Shown: positions 1 to 14,503, counted from the stretch's first letter. The stretch: 64,000 bases of DNA from Marchantia polymorpha subsp. ruderalis (GCA_037833965.1 AP031357.1:18310001-18374000), one strand, 5' to 3'. Made by a program: numbers and translations. The notes: generated by a model not told the origin, from the letters alone.

Positions 1-192
1 TTATTGACTTCATGCGGTTCTGTGAGATTCAGCCCTAACAACAATTGCTCTTGCTTGCTGAAACCCAGTCGAAGTGTTGAAATGTCGCCTTCGTGTGGCT
101 GATGTTGTATCTCACGTCGTCGAATCATATGTAATGCAGGAGGAATCTCACACGAATTCTCTGTTGTGTATGCTATTATGTTTCAAAACTAG

Positions 193-3100
193 GTACTGCA
201 AATATGTGAATCGCCTAGTTGCTGTATCAGGAGGTGGGGAGCATTGCGTTTTGGCCACCGTGGTGAGCTTGAAGAGATCGTCAGCATTTCCTACAGATGA
301 TGATTGTTTATGATTGTCATACCTCCAAGTTTGTATTGCAAGACGCGTTACACCAAAGTTATGTAAATCGAGAGTTGATAAGTTATGTATGACTTCTAGG
401 GAGAAATACCAGATCAGTACATACTGATCTTATGCAACGCCATCGGTAACCCCGTTGACTCCAAAAACATCTCAGTGGAACCACTCTTCGTTACCATGAA
501 TTCTGTAAGTTACCATTTACAATGTCAAACGTGCTTTGCTAATTGAAAATATTGAATGTCAGGTCACTTTCGGCTTTTATGCAAAGTTTTAGCAGAAATG
601 CTTATAGCGATTCGTGTAGGAGAAATCAAAAGTCAGTATTGTACTTAAACAAGTCATAAAAAAAGATAAATGAAAAATAGTTTCTATCGCAGGATATTTT
701 TGTGACATGTAGTTAGTGTGATTTCATATATGAAGGACACCAAATATTTTAGCAGTATACGATCTACTTGAAACACGTTGAGGGTTGATTGTGAAACATG
801 TAATTATATTGATTTAGAATACGAATGAACCCACATGATGAACAAAAATTAACTTTTCCTGCTTAAAGTTTCAATTGCTGATATGCAGAGCTATGTATTC
901 ATAGCCTCGGAAGACAAGATTTTTGTATGGATGTATAAGGGCACACATGAGTCCCAAGCGTATGGAGTAGATCCCGTTATTCTTCAGGAGCACATCATTC
1001 ACATTGATGATTTGCAACATCCGCCAGATCAGGTGCAAAGACACTTTCAGTGAAAACAACTGGACGAAAGAACAATTGACGGATGGTTTTATATAATTTC
1101 TGAGGAATTCAACTACTTGCTGAGATGGTCTCAAGCTCCCAGAATCCTTGCTTAAGTTAGGTTCATAAGTAGATGACCACCTTCAATGTACTTTGTGATC
1201 AGAAATTTGGCATGCTTAAATGAGACTCGGAAAAACTATAAGTGAAATCAGTTCAATCTCTAACGTTCTGCAGGATATCGATGGAGAAACTCTCGATAGC
1301 AGTACGGACCAAATCTGTTGCATTTGTTCTTCCGACAGATATTTGATCGTGGGGAGAGAATCTGGTATACTACATCGGTATCACTTGCCAACAATGTCGG
1401 AGACAAAAGGACTTCTGACATGTAGACCTCAAGGTATGTAATGATGGAGTGTAGTAGCACTTTTATTCATACATTTCGATATAAAGGTATGAATCTTATG
1501 GACTTATTGCTTCTTGTCAGCGAGAATTTTATCTCTTCATATATATTATATGATCAGAAGTAAGTGTGCAATTCATGCGGTTTTATCTCACTCAAAGTCA
1601 TTGGTTTTTGAAATTTTAAAATTGATAATAATTCTATTATTCTATTGTGCATAATTTGGAATATATAAATTCAAGTCAAGTCCCGTTTAGCTTCGTCAAA
1701 GTGAATTAAATTTATATTTCTTGCATGTGTTTCAATATATGTTATGAATTATATTATATTTTATTATTTCTTTTAGAAGACAACTTAATAATTGATTTTG
1801 CAACGCCACTTGGTAACTGAAAAATGGAGAATTTCGGATAAAAGTTGACATACTGAACAGTCAACATAAAATAGCAAAGCAGGTAAAGACGTTTAGCTTT
1901 ACCTCATGGGGTATTTACCAGTGGTAAATAGTCCGGATAGGAAATAAGACAATAAGTCAAATAAGATTCATTTGAGCATGGCTTCAAATTAGGTTGTGTC
2001 ATTTTTATTTATTTCTTGTAATAGTATTTTTCCTTAATTTTTCGGGTATATATAAGATGAATATGTGTTAAAAAATTTCATTTGAAAAGAAATTAAAAAA
2101 TCTAGATGTTTGGTTGAATAAAGTATAAATTTAAAGTTCGATTATTATATTATATGAAATTATTTTTTCAGAATAAATTAAAATTTACTGATATATTTGA
2201 GAAAAATAAAGCTGAAATATCTTCACCCTATTGTGTAAATAGTATCTATGCATGTTGCAAATCTGGGTAAATATATAAGATTGCCATCAACTGATAATAA
2301 TTTTTATGAAGAAGAATTCCATGGATAAAAATCAATCATAACCAGGTTTGACCCCAATATAGTATAATAATGCATCACTTTTATACTTACAATTTTTTGA
2401 AATAAATATGTCAAAGTCTACCGAATAGAATTTGACACAGCACATGATGACATATTACTTTTATTTTTCATATCAAAATAATATGTCATAATGCTTAAGG
2501 AAAAAATAGTCAACAGATATGATCTCCATTCTTTTATCAGTATATTATATAGCTTGAAATGAAACAAGTTTCTCATGAGATGTGTACATCACGCAGCTTT
2601 GGAACTCAATTGCAACTCGAATCGGCTGTCCGTCATTGATGTGAATGGAGTTTTGAGTTTTTATGATATGTTTGAAAAAAAGAGAGCTGAGGAGATTTTG
2701 ACACCGAGTTCAAAGGTTCAACTTGTGCACTTCATTTGATGGTGCTCACACATGCTGTCTACAGAACTCGTTTGCTGCATAAACAACTAAAATCGAATGA
2801 TTTCTTAACAGAAAGATGTACACTAAGTGTAAAAAGTCTTATCTAGTCCAGAGAATGATTAGCTTGGTACTGCTTAGGTCCATATCACATGTTTTGTGAA
2901 TATCCAGTATTTTAGGAGATCTGGGACTCTCAGGAGGATATCAAATATATATAGTTATCGCCAAATCTAATTTATTGACATGTACAATGTGCAGCATGCT
3001 TCAATTTGTGAACGAGTATCAGATTTTGAGAGGAAAGATGTGTGGGACATGAAATGGGCAGATGACAATCCTGATTTACTTGCTGTTATGGAGAAGACAC

Positions 3101-6100
3101 GTATGTATATATTTCGGGGTACAGATCCTGAAGAACCTGTTTCTTGTACAGCTTATCTGTGCAATTTCCATAATCTTCAAGTACGTTCCTTTGTCACATT
3201 GCTGAATTCACCTTTGACTTCGTTTATCATTGATATGAAATTAAAATCTTATATTTATACTAAATTGCATAAAGTCAGAGGTTGACAACAGTGATAATTT
3301 GTATTCTCCTTACGTTACTACCGATTGAATACCTCTAACAAAACCATGGAGTCATTTTACAGATTCAAGCTGTCCATTTAGATGAGGTCATGAGACAACC
3401 AGAGAAACTAGGAAAGGAGCATGTTTTCAACTATGAAACTAAATCATTGCGTGATACCCGACAAATGCTGAAAGCGGTTGAGATTCAAGATGCATTTATA
3501 TACGTCGAAGATCACTCCCACCCGCGTTTGTGGAGATCCCTCGCGGAATATGCTCTTGAGACATTGGATTTATCTGTTGCTGAAAAGGTCCATTAAATCT
3601 CTACTTAATTCTCAGGTTTCAAAGAGAAGTTTCATTTATGCACTATGATTTGGAATAACTTTTCGAGAAGAAGAAACAGTTTGTCACTCATGGTGTGGGA
3701 CGATTTGAAAATATCCTTGGTTTTAATTGTGGAGATCCCTTGCGGAATATGCTCTTGAGACACTAGATTTATCTGTTGCTGAAAGGTCAAATAAATCTCT
3801 AATACACTCTCAACTTTCAAAAAGAAGTTTCATTTATGCACTATCATTTGGAAAAACTATAAGATTCAATTTTTTGATCATGGTGTGGGACGAATTCAAG
3901 ATATCCTTGGTTTCAATTGCATGCTTCCAGGCGTTTGTGAGATGTGAAGATTTCTATGGCATACAATTTGTGAAGGGCCTTCACATTATCAAAGAAAGAA
4001 ACAAGCAAAAGGCGGAGGTATAATGGAGTTCAAAAAACTTAGTCTTTCACTTGCAGTTGATGCTCATGAACATGCAGGTACTTTTGTAGAAGTCACACTT
4101 AAATACCTGTAATTTTTAAAGTAGGTGATATGAATATTATTTCTTATATTGATGATAAAATAATCATCTATCACCTCAGATATGTGTCTACTTCGAGAAA
4201 TTTGATGCAGCTGAAAAGCTTTATCTTGAGATGGACCGAACTGACTTGGCCATTGACTTGCGTATAAAAATGGGAGACTGGTTCATGTAAGTTAGCAAAC
4301 TTGGCGTATAATTTATATAAGTTGAGATGTACTTCATTCTTTACGAATCAGAAGATTTTGCATAAACTGGCTGATTCTTTTCAGATGTCAAATCTCTGAG
4401 GTTCTAAAAAAATTTCGTAATTTAACTTTTGTAACTCCAGAGTAGAAGCTTTGATAAGTCGAGGAGCTGGAAATGATTCATTGTTGGAGCTGACATGGAA
4501 CAATATTGGCAACTACTACGCTGATCGACAAAATTGGAGCAAGGCAGCAACATATTACGCAAAAGCTAATAATTGTGAGAAGTTAGCTGAGTGTTTCTAT
4601 GCCTTACAAAATTGGTTGGACCTTGAGAGACTTATGAACACCCTTCATGATGGTTCTCCTTTGCTAATTGTCATCGGACAAAAATTTGCTAGTGTTGGCA
4701 TTTGCGAGCATGCGGTGAGTCCTTCAACGCAATATTTACGAACTCGTGTCATGCCTCAAATAGTCATGTATGGATACAATACGAAAAAAATCAACTAAAC
4801 CACATATATCACAAAATATGTCATTCATTCAAGCACACGCCCGAAGATTCATGCGCAAAGGCAAACTAGAAAATACTTGTCTAGTGACTTTCATGAAAAG
4901 TGGATTCATCAGAACCAAATGATTGCAATCTTTCCACTGAATGTAATTATGTGCTTTTTCTCACGTAGGTTACATGCTTTGTGAGAGGTGGGGATGTGAA
5001 GGGTGCCATCAATTGTTGCATGGAGCTAAATTTTTGGCAGAAAGCAATGGAACTTTCAAAGCTCCATGACTGTGAAAAACTTGTCAGTGGAACACTTGCC
5101 AAATACACCAGTTATCTATTGCAATCTGGAAATCCGCTGCATGCTGTTGAGGTTTATCAAAGAGCTGGAGAACATCAACAAGCAGCAAAGATTTTGACTA
5201 ACTTGGCCAAAACATGTGCCAAGAAAACGGTGGGTTCTTGGAGTGTTGGAGCTGAAACTACTGATTGCATGATTCGTCTCTACATCACGATATCCACTTA
5301 AAGTTTTCTATCTGATTTCTCATCATCTACTTATATGAATTTTTTGGATGAATAGGGAAATCCACTAGAAGCGAAGAAGCTGTTTGTGCTGGCAGCTTTT
5401 GAAGTTGAAGCATATAGGTCATCGATACTTGCCTCCAAGGTACCATTCGACGATTATTGGAAGAACACGAGTTTTCACATGCCGACCAGAAAACTTATAT
5501 GAACAAAATTGACCGAACATAAAATCTTCTTAACGCTAAGTGGATGAAAGAAGGGTTTGACTTTTTCTAGTTGATGAAAGAAATAAGGCCATCCTATCTC
5601 CTTCAGAACTGCATGGAAGACAGCGAAGTCGTCAATTCCAAGGCGGCCACAACCCTCGAAGGTCTTTTGCAGGTAGTTGTAAAATGCCAGCAATATTTAC
5701 GGTGCATTATTTAAGGAGTCGATGTGCTTGACATTCAGTACTCTTCTGCCTCTAAGAAAACATTCTCGCCACAATAGAATAATCTAAACTGTAAAGGTAA
5801 ACGATTTTATCCCTGTTGGCAAACTTAAATTATGATGTAACACCACATGAAATTTGAATTATATACATATCCAAACACATGGCCTGACTTCGTGAATTTG
5901 TAAATACAGTTTTCTTCAAACTTAGTTCGAACTCATCTACAAATTGCGTGTTGTAAATCAGCATGATACAGTGGCAACTTCAGAAGCAATTCTAGATAAT
6001 GCATGGCACGGGGCAGAAGGTTACCATCTTTGGTTGCTAGCGCAACGGGAGCTATATGCCGGTCATTACGATCAAGCAATGAAGGTTCTATCCTTTCTAT

Positions 6101-7927
6101 CTTCATTATACGGCACCTCATTAAAGTTTGTCGATGTACTGTGCTACGTCAAAACTTATAAACTTATTGTAGAAAAAGCCGGAGCCATTATTTTACTGAA
6201 TATCCTGCGAATTTTTCCATCCATGTACATTTATTTCCTGCACAAGTGTAATTGAAAAGTATGTTTAACTGAAGACTCTTTACTTGAATAATATGACCTG
6301 AACAACATAACCTGAAATTTATATGCTCATCTTGCCTCGTTCGATTGTCATAGATTTCGTGGTGGCTACGGAATTATAACGATATCTTAAGTGATGAAGA
6401 GATCTACTCACTGATCGCATTGACGACTTTTTACAACAAGGTATGTAGCAGCGACTTACGTGGCACACACCCTTGAGTGTATATTGGTATATATAACTAT
6501 AGACTATCTTTGGATTTTGCGTAACCATAAAATGTTACAAATTTCAATCAAAAGGGAATGTCAGATCTAAGTGAATCAAGAGTCGACTTTAGAACTTCAC
6601 ACATACTGAGTCCAAATGTCTTATTTCGTCAAATCGTAGATATCAAATATCTAGAATATTTTCAAATGCATTCGGTTTGTATCAAAAGAATTTCAACTTA
6701 TTCTTTCAAAAAATGTTGTGGAATTTTGATGAGATAGTAAAATTACTAAATGATTTGAAAATATTTCAGTTATATTCTATCACGAGAAAATCATGTTGCA
6801 AAGTAAATGAGTATGATAATTTACTTATATACTAGAAATCCTATTTCTATTCAAACCTTATAAGCATAAATGATGTGCATTTTCTTTGCTTTAAGTTTCA
6901 ACAAATAATCTTATTACAAATTTTTATTCTTATAATATTTAAAAAGTTATAGGAATACATTTAAGCGAAGTTTTATATCTACACATACAATTTTCATTTT
7001 ACTTTGGTATGAATAACTTCAAAATTGATCATAGAAAATTGACATGCATAAAGTCATATTATTAATTTTCCTGGTTCATATTTCTTCCCAGAATTATGCC
7101 CATTGTAGTCAAGCATTTGTGAAGCTGGAGTCATTGAGGAACATTCCACAGTCGAAGCAAGAGGAAATAACGCAGATGGCCTTGAACATCTTCAGTCAGT
7201 ATCCACCCATCAGTCCGAGCCAGGATAGTACACGGTTTTGTGGGAATTGTAATGGTCCAATCGAGGTGAGTCTTTAGCTTGGAACTTAACAGTCATCTTT
7301 CTAAATAGCTAATATTATAATGAGCTAATATTTCTAAATATTAGCTCAATACTCAGTGAATACTACCCATCAACAAACGGTACACTTTGATAAACACATT
7401 AAATCTTCCGGAAGCTTCATATGCGCTTATTTTCTCGAAACGTTAAAAAGGAGAGTTGAATTTGCAAATTTGTCAACTCGTAATACAGATGTAAAGCAAG
7501 TATTTTTTTCCCTTTTTTCCCAAGCCTCATTTCAGGTCACTGAGTGGGTGACTTTAGTGTAGGTTTTCACAGTTCCAGTATGGAAAAATCACTACCTAGA
7601 TGCTATTTGACTGGTTCTTGAAGTACAGGTTTCCAATAAGACTTATACATTAATAAGACCCAGTAATATTGATTTGTGATCTGGCTTTCGTTGGACAACT
7701 GAAAACAGGAACTCAGCACCAAATGTCCAAATGTAAACTGCCAAACACATTTCAAGATATGCATGGCCAGCGGAAATTTAATATTGAGCGAAGAGCATAC
7801 TCAATGCATCACATGCAAACACTGGATTCTTTCTATGAAGTTGAGAAGCTTTAAGCATTGCCCTCTCTGTCACTCGCCCATCGAACAATCTGTAATTGCT
7901 ACGTATCCCAAAAGCTTAAGGGTTTAG
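193..7927 (+). CDS. IFT121: Intraflagellar transport protein 121 (WDR35 homologue), C-terminal 841 residues; 5' part lies before the window
   Basis: Seventeen exons join in one frame: 193-262, 400-504, 889-1032, 1274-1433, 2597-2715, 2995-3180, 3363-3587, 3931-4017, 4180-4286, 4441-4714, 4969-5229, 5356-5439, 5571-5672, 5962-6084, 6354-6440, 7092-7265 and 7709-7927 (TAG stop). All proposed introns are GT-AG and phases agree throughout. The product matches IFT121/WDR35 along its length: end of the second WD40 propeller ([29 protein letters not shown]), then the TPR-like solenoid ([56 protein letters not shown]), then a Cys-rich tail ([23 protein letters not shown]). The family protein is a subunit of IFT-A, which drives retrograde transport in cilia; in plants it should act in sperm flagella. 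Start and first propeller are upstream of base 1. An exon end and intron are duplicated at 3528-3919. Identity is secure; individual splice sites are inferred. Confidence 0.95.
3528..3919 (+). repeat. Direct tandem duplication (about 199 bp x 2) of an IFT121 exon end plus intron
   Basis: Copy 1 is 3528-3726 and copy 2 is 3727-3919, each starting TTGTGGAGATCCC. Each holds the last 19-20 codons of an exon ([18 protein letters not shown]) and the intron that follows. Copy 1 keeps the donor GAAAAG|GTCC at 3588. In copy 2 one A is lost before the GT, and the sequence stays open in frame through the duplicated intron into the next true exon at 3931. Normal splicing from 3588 to 3931 would remove copy 2. 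By eye the copies are roughly 80-85 percent identical. Confidence 0.9.
7321..7348. repeat. Short inverted repeat in the last IFT121 intron
   Basis: TGAGCTAATATT (7321-7332) and AATATTAGCTCA (7337-7348) are perfect reverse complements with a 4-nt loop. The hairpin sits just downstream of the exon ending at 7265. Such short AT-rich hairpins are common by chance. Confidence 0.5.
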
Positions 7928-7954
7928 ATTTAGCATGCTGAAGTTTGTAACTGA

Positions 7955-7960
7955 AATAAA
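7955..7960 (+). terminator. Candidate polyadenylation signal of IFT121
   Basis: AATAAA lies 28 nt after the IFT121 stop codon. Plant near-upstream elements are loose, so this is only a positional guess. Confidence 0.3.
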
Positions 7961-10900
7961 TTTTGATGCATGGGCTTTCTTCCTCTCCGGCTGTACTATT
8001 CTTTTGCTTCTAAGTGAAATATCTGAGTCCGTGAAAAATTCCAACAAAGTTACTACAAAGGTGATTGGAGTTACCCACATTAACCTATGAAGGGAAAGAA
8101 ATCAGAATGGCTGGCTCATATGTCTAAAATCGACTTTAAAGTTAGACTTTGTCAATGCACAATGCTAAATTGTAGACTAAAATAATTACATTATATGAGA
8201 ATAAGTTTTTTATGCTCAATATCATTCTTTACTAATAATACAGATTTTTACTTTGTCATGAACTTAACGTTGCTATTTTGGAATCACAGGTAGTTTTAAA
8301 TTCTCAGTAACATGAAACCCTATATTTGATATTGATGACATTGCATATATTGATACTATGTAGGGTTAAGATTGATGCTTTGATATGACCTGAAAGTCAT
8401 TAAAGTCATAATCAGATGGATAAATGCTACTAGTCAAAGAAGAATTCCAATTGTTGGAACTTAATATACCATTATAATTAAAAATAATAATCTAGAATAG
8501 AAACTTCATTGTTGGATTATTAAGGTTCAACTTCAATCAAATTTTGTTGATTTAAATTTTATAATACATACAGTTTATTTCAATTTATGTGAATAAAATA
8601 TTATTTCATTTACATCTGTGTAATAAGCATAAAAAATTATTAAGAAATTCAAAATTTTCAATCAAGAATAGAGTTTTGAATAAGTCTGCATGATTTTTGA
8701 TTGCTTGGTATTAGATTCTTCGATGAATTATTAAGCTTAAAAATTCATCTATGCTAGAAGTCAGAACTCAAGTTTTTTAACTTATGTTGATGTAGTTTTA
8801 ATTTATTGGACTAAGTTTAGTTTGTTGTTTTATATAAGAGCTAGTCGTAAGTCTGATTAACACAAATTTAGGTTTTTTTACTAAAACCTTTTTGTGTTTT
8901 AATTAACATAATATAAGCAAAGATGAAACATACATATGCAGAGTATATTGATTTTTGGTGTGACTGCATCTCTTTATGTCAATTTTTTATAACTGGTGTG
9001 ATAATAGTAAAGTAAGCTATTAAGAAAAACTTTCACGGAAGAAAAGTGAAATAAGAATAAAACAAACACAGACAAAGAGTTGAAATAAAAATAAAACAAA
9101 CATAGACAAAGAGTTGAAAAGAGTTGTCAACAAGGTTGTATGTGTTTTTGAAACTGATAAGCTAAAAAAATAAGAAGATTAATATTCAAAGATTCAAAAT
9201 CACATTTAGAATATAATTTATGTGAATAAAATGAATTATTTTCTTAAATTAAATTTTCTTTTCTATTTATAATGTGCATTTTTTTCACCTTGAGAAAAAA
9301 ACCATGATTTACAAAAAAATGATAATATCCATCAACTTTATTGTTTCATTTGTGCAATACAATGTTTGACTTGTGTATGATCATGTTTACAAAATGACAA
9401 AAATTGATAGTTTTTAAAAAATTTAGAGATAGAATCAGGGTTAAAAATGTATTGCACTATAATGATAATCAAATTATGATTAAAAATGATGTTATAAATT
9501 TTTTTAAATTTGAAAAATAAAATTTATTAATCAATATAGTCTTTTCATATTGTATGACATTGAATTTTACATGTGGATGATGATATTTGTGCAATGAAAA
9601 AACATGATAAAAGGTCTTGATCTATAAAAAGGTTCAAATCTAAAATAGATTTGCTTGACAATAATAAATAATAGAAAATACAATCATTTAAAATATAAAT
9701 ATGAGTATTTTATTGATATAATATATGATAATGTACTTTTTTTCCATTTTTTCATTGACTCAACATCAAATTTGATTCTTAACAACCATATGCATTGAAT
9801 GAATTATATTGTAAGAAATTTAGATTTAGCAATAGTTTCAAGTTGAAAATATATACCAAAAAATAAAAGATGATGTTATGTTGGAAATATGACATGAATG
9901 CACAATGAAGATGTGATCTTTTTTAAAAGATCAAGATTTTTGATCATTTATAAGTTCATTCAATTAAAAATTTGGTTGGAAGAAGAAAACTTATTTGACA
10001 ATTAACATGAAGTCATAAATATACCTTTTGAAATTTATCAAAACATGTTGATGATGTATGATTTTTTTTCACATTTATAATATATATATATATTTTAAAT
10101 TGTGTATTAATATTAAAAAATTCAATTTTTATGAAGAATGATAACTTTGTATTATTTGTGAAATTAAATTTTCTTGATTATAACCAAATTTAAATACTTA
10201 TAAATTCTTAAACTTGTATAGTTATTTGATAGCTGTCTTATTCACATTTTTCACACAACGTACTTGATATGTTTTATGATCAAAACTTGAAATATATATT
10301 TGATTAGAGATATTTACTTGCCGACACTTCTTCGTCCGAGACTTCTCCATTGCATCAAAATTTGTATAATTACCTGACACTTGAATTCACAAGTCCTGAG
10401 CTTCATTTCTTGTGAATTTACTTGACAGATTCCACTCATCCACTGTTGCCTACCGAGTCTACTTTTTGACATTGAAAACCCAAAACCTCTATGACAATGT
10501 ATGTCACAATTCATCGTTCTGAGATATGCGATCACAGAGGTTCACTAAAGCTCGTATATGATGCGAACTTTAGTGTATAGTAAGACTTTTCAAAAGTTGT
10601 GACGTCGATGGTAAACCATCTGTTAAAACTAAACTTGATGGATGCCATCAAGCAATTTAGGTTTTGAAGGTGTTCCATCAAGTTAATACCTCCATTTAAT
10701 TAGGATGTAAGATTAGACAATGATATCTTCAAAAAGAGCTTCATAAATCATTTGAACAGTTTTGAGTGCATGATGATGATGCTCTTGATGTCCTCACAGT
10801 CTACATGCAGATGTCATTATTGTCCAAGACTTGAAGTTCCAATTATCATCTGCTTGCTACTCTTGTTGTCATTGTTTTTAAACACCAAGTTTAAATGGTT

Positions 10901-12892
10901 CTTGATGTAAGTATTATTCAAAAAATAACAATTTTTTCATGTTTTAACTTGAATGTTTAATGAAATCACATTAAAGATCTACATTGATATGATTTTTTTA
11001 ATTGAAGGTTCTTTTCTTAAATTGTTACATTCAATATTTTGAAAATGAAAATGAAGTTCTAGTCTAATAGGGTTTGTGGTGAAAGTAAGTGATAAGATTA
11101 TTATGAAAAATACAAATATATGAATTTTTACAAACTAGTATTGATGTAGTATGAGATAAAGTCAATTTCTTTATCTTTTGATTTGAAATGACTCATGTAT
11201 GTCATTTAAGGATGTTTACATGAGTACAAGTTATTAAAAACTCGTCGCCAATATGAGCTTATTACCAGGTTTATACAAGATCCTAGTCATCATGTTATAA
11301 AGAAGAATCAAATTTTTTTTGTGTGTTTTAATTCATAATTTCAAAGAGCTGATTAAATATGTATATAGTAAAATGAGGATCAATTCTTCAAAACTTGAAT
11401 CCTTGTGAAATGAACTATGTATAATAGTTGTTCAACATTAGAAGTAAACTATTTTTATGCTCAACCAATATCAATCTATACAAATTTCAAAAGTTGAAGA
11501 TTTCAAGTTTTAAATCAGATCACAAGATGATAAAATGCCATAAATATAATGGTGTGGGATTTTAATTGAAATATTACACTTCGAGAAAAAGTTTACATCT
11601 TATGTTAAAGAAAAGTCAATCATTTGTCATTTCATCACAATTTGTACTCCACAACTAATGAGATTAAATTTTTTTCATTAGATATCATTCTCTTCAATAT
11701 ACTGCAAAATTGACTTTTTGTAGAAACAAAAACAATTTTGAATAGATAGTATAAATTTTGAATGAAATTTGCAATGATGGTATTTGAATTACTTCAAAGT
11801 TAAAAGTTATAGTCAATACTTTTCATGTGCTGAACTTTCGTTCATGTGGTATGTACATCATATATGAAATGAATTTGTCATTTTGCATTTATTTAGTATG
11901 GATGTGATCTTTGTATGTTATGAGATTTATCACCAAGTTTTCTTTTTTTATCTTCCATATTTTTTTGATTACCATTTTATTGTTGATTATTTATTATGCA
12001 ATGCAGAAAATGTGAATCAAGTAGGGCTATATATGAAGTCTACAAGGTTAGAACTAGCTAGATGACGTATGTATATAAGAAAAAATTAATACGTATATCA
12101 TTCTAGATGTAAAGTGTTTACACGAATGAGGTAATTCAATATTTTTTTGAGCTTAGTATTTTATTTGAATGCATCCACACAACCTTTTTATGAGGATATA
12201 GCAAAAGAATTATATCTGAAGTCGCTTATGCCATTTTAGACACAACACCATGTTTAGAATTGCTAGATGATACAGTAAAAAAAGAATGATGGGATTGGTC
12301 TAGTTGCGATAAAATCTATATACTCAGAGTTAAAATTAAACTTTTGTACGATATTCGTAGAGTGAAATCGTCCGGTTGGTACCGTTTCTTCAAAATTTCC
12401 ATGTCATTATTCGAGTTATTACATAAGAAGGGGCTAGGTGTATAGAAATACTAGGAAAAACCTCGAGCCAAGCCTTGCAAGAAAGAACTAACGGAACCTG
12501 CACCGTCGTACAGAATCTCCGTCTATATTAGAATTGGGTAAAATTGAAAGATTCCCTCAAAATTTGGGAATGGTAAATGGTAAATGGAAGAGAGCGAGGA
12601 TGTGCAACCGATGGTTGATTAGACGAGATTTGTAACTTACCGGGACAGACGGTTTGCGCTCAAGAGACCACTCTTGACAACCGGGATCTACAAGCTCTGG
12701 GTGGCCTGATTGCGAAACGCATCGAGACTATGTCGATGGAGCTTTGAAGTGTCCTGAAATCGCAACGCGCATCGAGAGCAGAGAGCGGAAGAAGATACAA
12801 TTTCGGCATTTGACAGTCGGAGAGGGCCGGATCGCGGAGAGATTGTGAGAGTGTTCGGAGGTGTAGATGAAGTGGGCGGAAAGCCTCTGGAG
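7961..12892. other. AT-rich intergenic DNA, no gene recognised
   Basis: This stretch of about 4.9 kb is strongly AT-rich, with only short open frames and no family motif that I can see. It holds a 34-bp tandem repeat at 9047-9114 and an (AT)n run near 10080-10095. Base composition rises sharply at about 12.6 kb, where the GC-richer 5' region of the next gene begins. A B-box-like GGTTCAAATC near 9636 has no cloverleaf around it. Confidence 0.6.
9047..9114. repeat. 34-bp direct tandem repeat, two units
   Basis: Units 9047-9080 and 9081-9114 both run TGAAATA..ATAAAACAAACA and end GACAAAGAGT, differing at two positions. A partial third start (TGAAAAGAGT) follows. Confidence 0.8.
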
Positions 12893-14503
12893 ATGACGAG
12901 CACGACTTCCACACCAGCTTCCACGAACAGCACTGCCAAAGCTCTGACTGCCGAGCGGGCAGCGCAAGTTGTCAATTCCACCGCCCAGCTTATGCGTCAA
13001 CTGCGGGATTCGTCACACTCTGAAGTAGGTTCCGCTTTCTCCATGGCACGATTCTATTCATACTTCACTGCAGGGGGACAGTGTAGCGCCTTGGGGACAT
13101 TTTGCTTCTGCGTCGTGTAGGAGCGAAATTTCCCGCCTTATCACCCTCGTTCGTCACCCACCTTATGATTTGGCTTTCATATCCGTCATGTGAATATATG
13201 CCAGATTGTTTCGTGAGCACTTTCTTACATCTGTCGAAGTTGCTGTTCGGTATGTTGTTGCAATCCAGCCAGCACCTTCTTAAAAGGGCCCGGTAGCTTT
13301 TTCTTCCCTTGGAGCAATTTCCTTGAAACAATATCCTCATGAAAAAGTAACGGCGGCTTGTAGCTGTTTGACATCGACTTGTTGGCCACAGTCATCGCCA
13401 AAAACTGGTAGTCTGGTTGAACTTTAGTATGAAGGTGCGTCTAATTAGCGAGATAATTAGCGTCTAATCTGTCTAATTTTTTTTCCAGGTTGTTGCTCAA
13501 TTGCCAAAGGAGCTGTCAAGTAAGGTGCCAAACATCAAGAATACCGGGAAGGTAAATCCCCATTTTGCATAACCACGCAGTAAAATATATCCTAATGTTT
13601 ACATTGACTTTTTGAGTTATCTTCTATCCTGCGGTCACCTTTGCAAACACACCACAAACAGGAGAATCATAACTCCATGTGATGATCCTGTTTGTGGTTA
13701 AAAAATTATCAATAGTAGTAATGTTGTCATCGTAGATGCCATTAGACCGCAGATATGGTCTGTTGACTTTACAATGATCCTTGCATCATGAGTGTGTGCC
13801 ACTCACATCCATTTTTTCGGTATGATCATTATGGGATAGGCTGAACAAAGTCCAGGGCCATTCATTCATATGGTCCTGGACTTGAGGAAGGAGTTCTTGA
13901 TTCTTGCTTGAGATATGCTTCAGGATGAGGAATCAAAGGGATGCGATTTATTGTTATGTTTGCACACAACTTACCATGTTCCTCTATTTACCGAAACATA
14001 CATCTCGTTCTTGACTAATAGGAGGTTTTTACTCGCTGCCAAGTACTTACTCGACAACTATGGTTCTTGCCATCGTAGTTTCAGATAGTACCTACGATCC
14101 CTGATGACTGTCAGACGTGTCTTTCTATATGTTTTGGTAATTGTAGCTGACTATGTCTTTCCGCTTGAATCAATGTCTTTGCAGTTGCTCTATCAGATGC
14201 CATCTGTGGTACTAGCGCTTGACTCACACATGGACAGCGCGCTTAACAGGTATCCGTGTCATTGTCTTAACACCTCCGAGCATTGATCCGTACGATGCGT
14301 TTGTGAATTGTGATAAAGGTTGAATTTGCAAGTCAAATAATCTGTTCCAAAAATCTTCCGTTTTTGCCTTAAAGCATTAACTTTAATCTCTATCGTAATT
14401 TTATGTAATTCGGTGGGTTGTGCCATGCAGTTCATCTCATTTGGGGAAGTTGAAACAACTCCTTATGACGGATGAAGACTCCAAGCCTCAACAAGATTCA
14501 TAA
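12893..14503 (+). CDS. Predicted four-exon gene for an unidentified 110-residue helical protein
   Basis: Exons 12893-13024, 13489-13551, 14185-14249 and 14431-14503 (TAA) join with matching phases (0, 0, 2) at GT-AG borders, each acceptor after a pyrimidine-rich tract. The product begins MTSTTSTPASTNSTAK, is rich in Ser/Thr, and continues with helix-prone blocks including AAQVVNSTAQLMRQLRDSSHSE, split across the first border, then LPKELSSKV, LALDSHMDSALN and LGKLKQLLMTDED. No signal peptide or membrane span is visible. An out-of-frame ATG at 12867 gives a short upstream ORF. I do not recognise the family. Support is structural: four short exons splice into one frame, and the codons look coding in otherwise open DNA. 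It may be a small conserved eukaryotic or plant protein, but function is unknown. Confidence 0.6.

Noticed and set aside
1-192. A further IFT121 exon at the very start
   Set aside because: The + frames here do not match the family; the sequence fits the end of an intron before the acceptor at 192.
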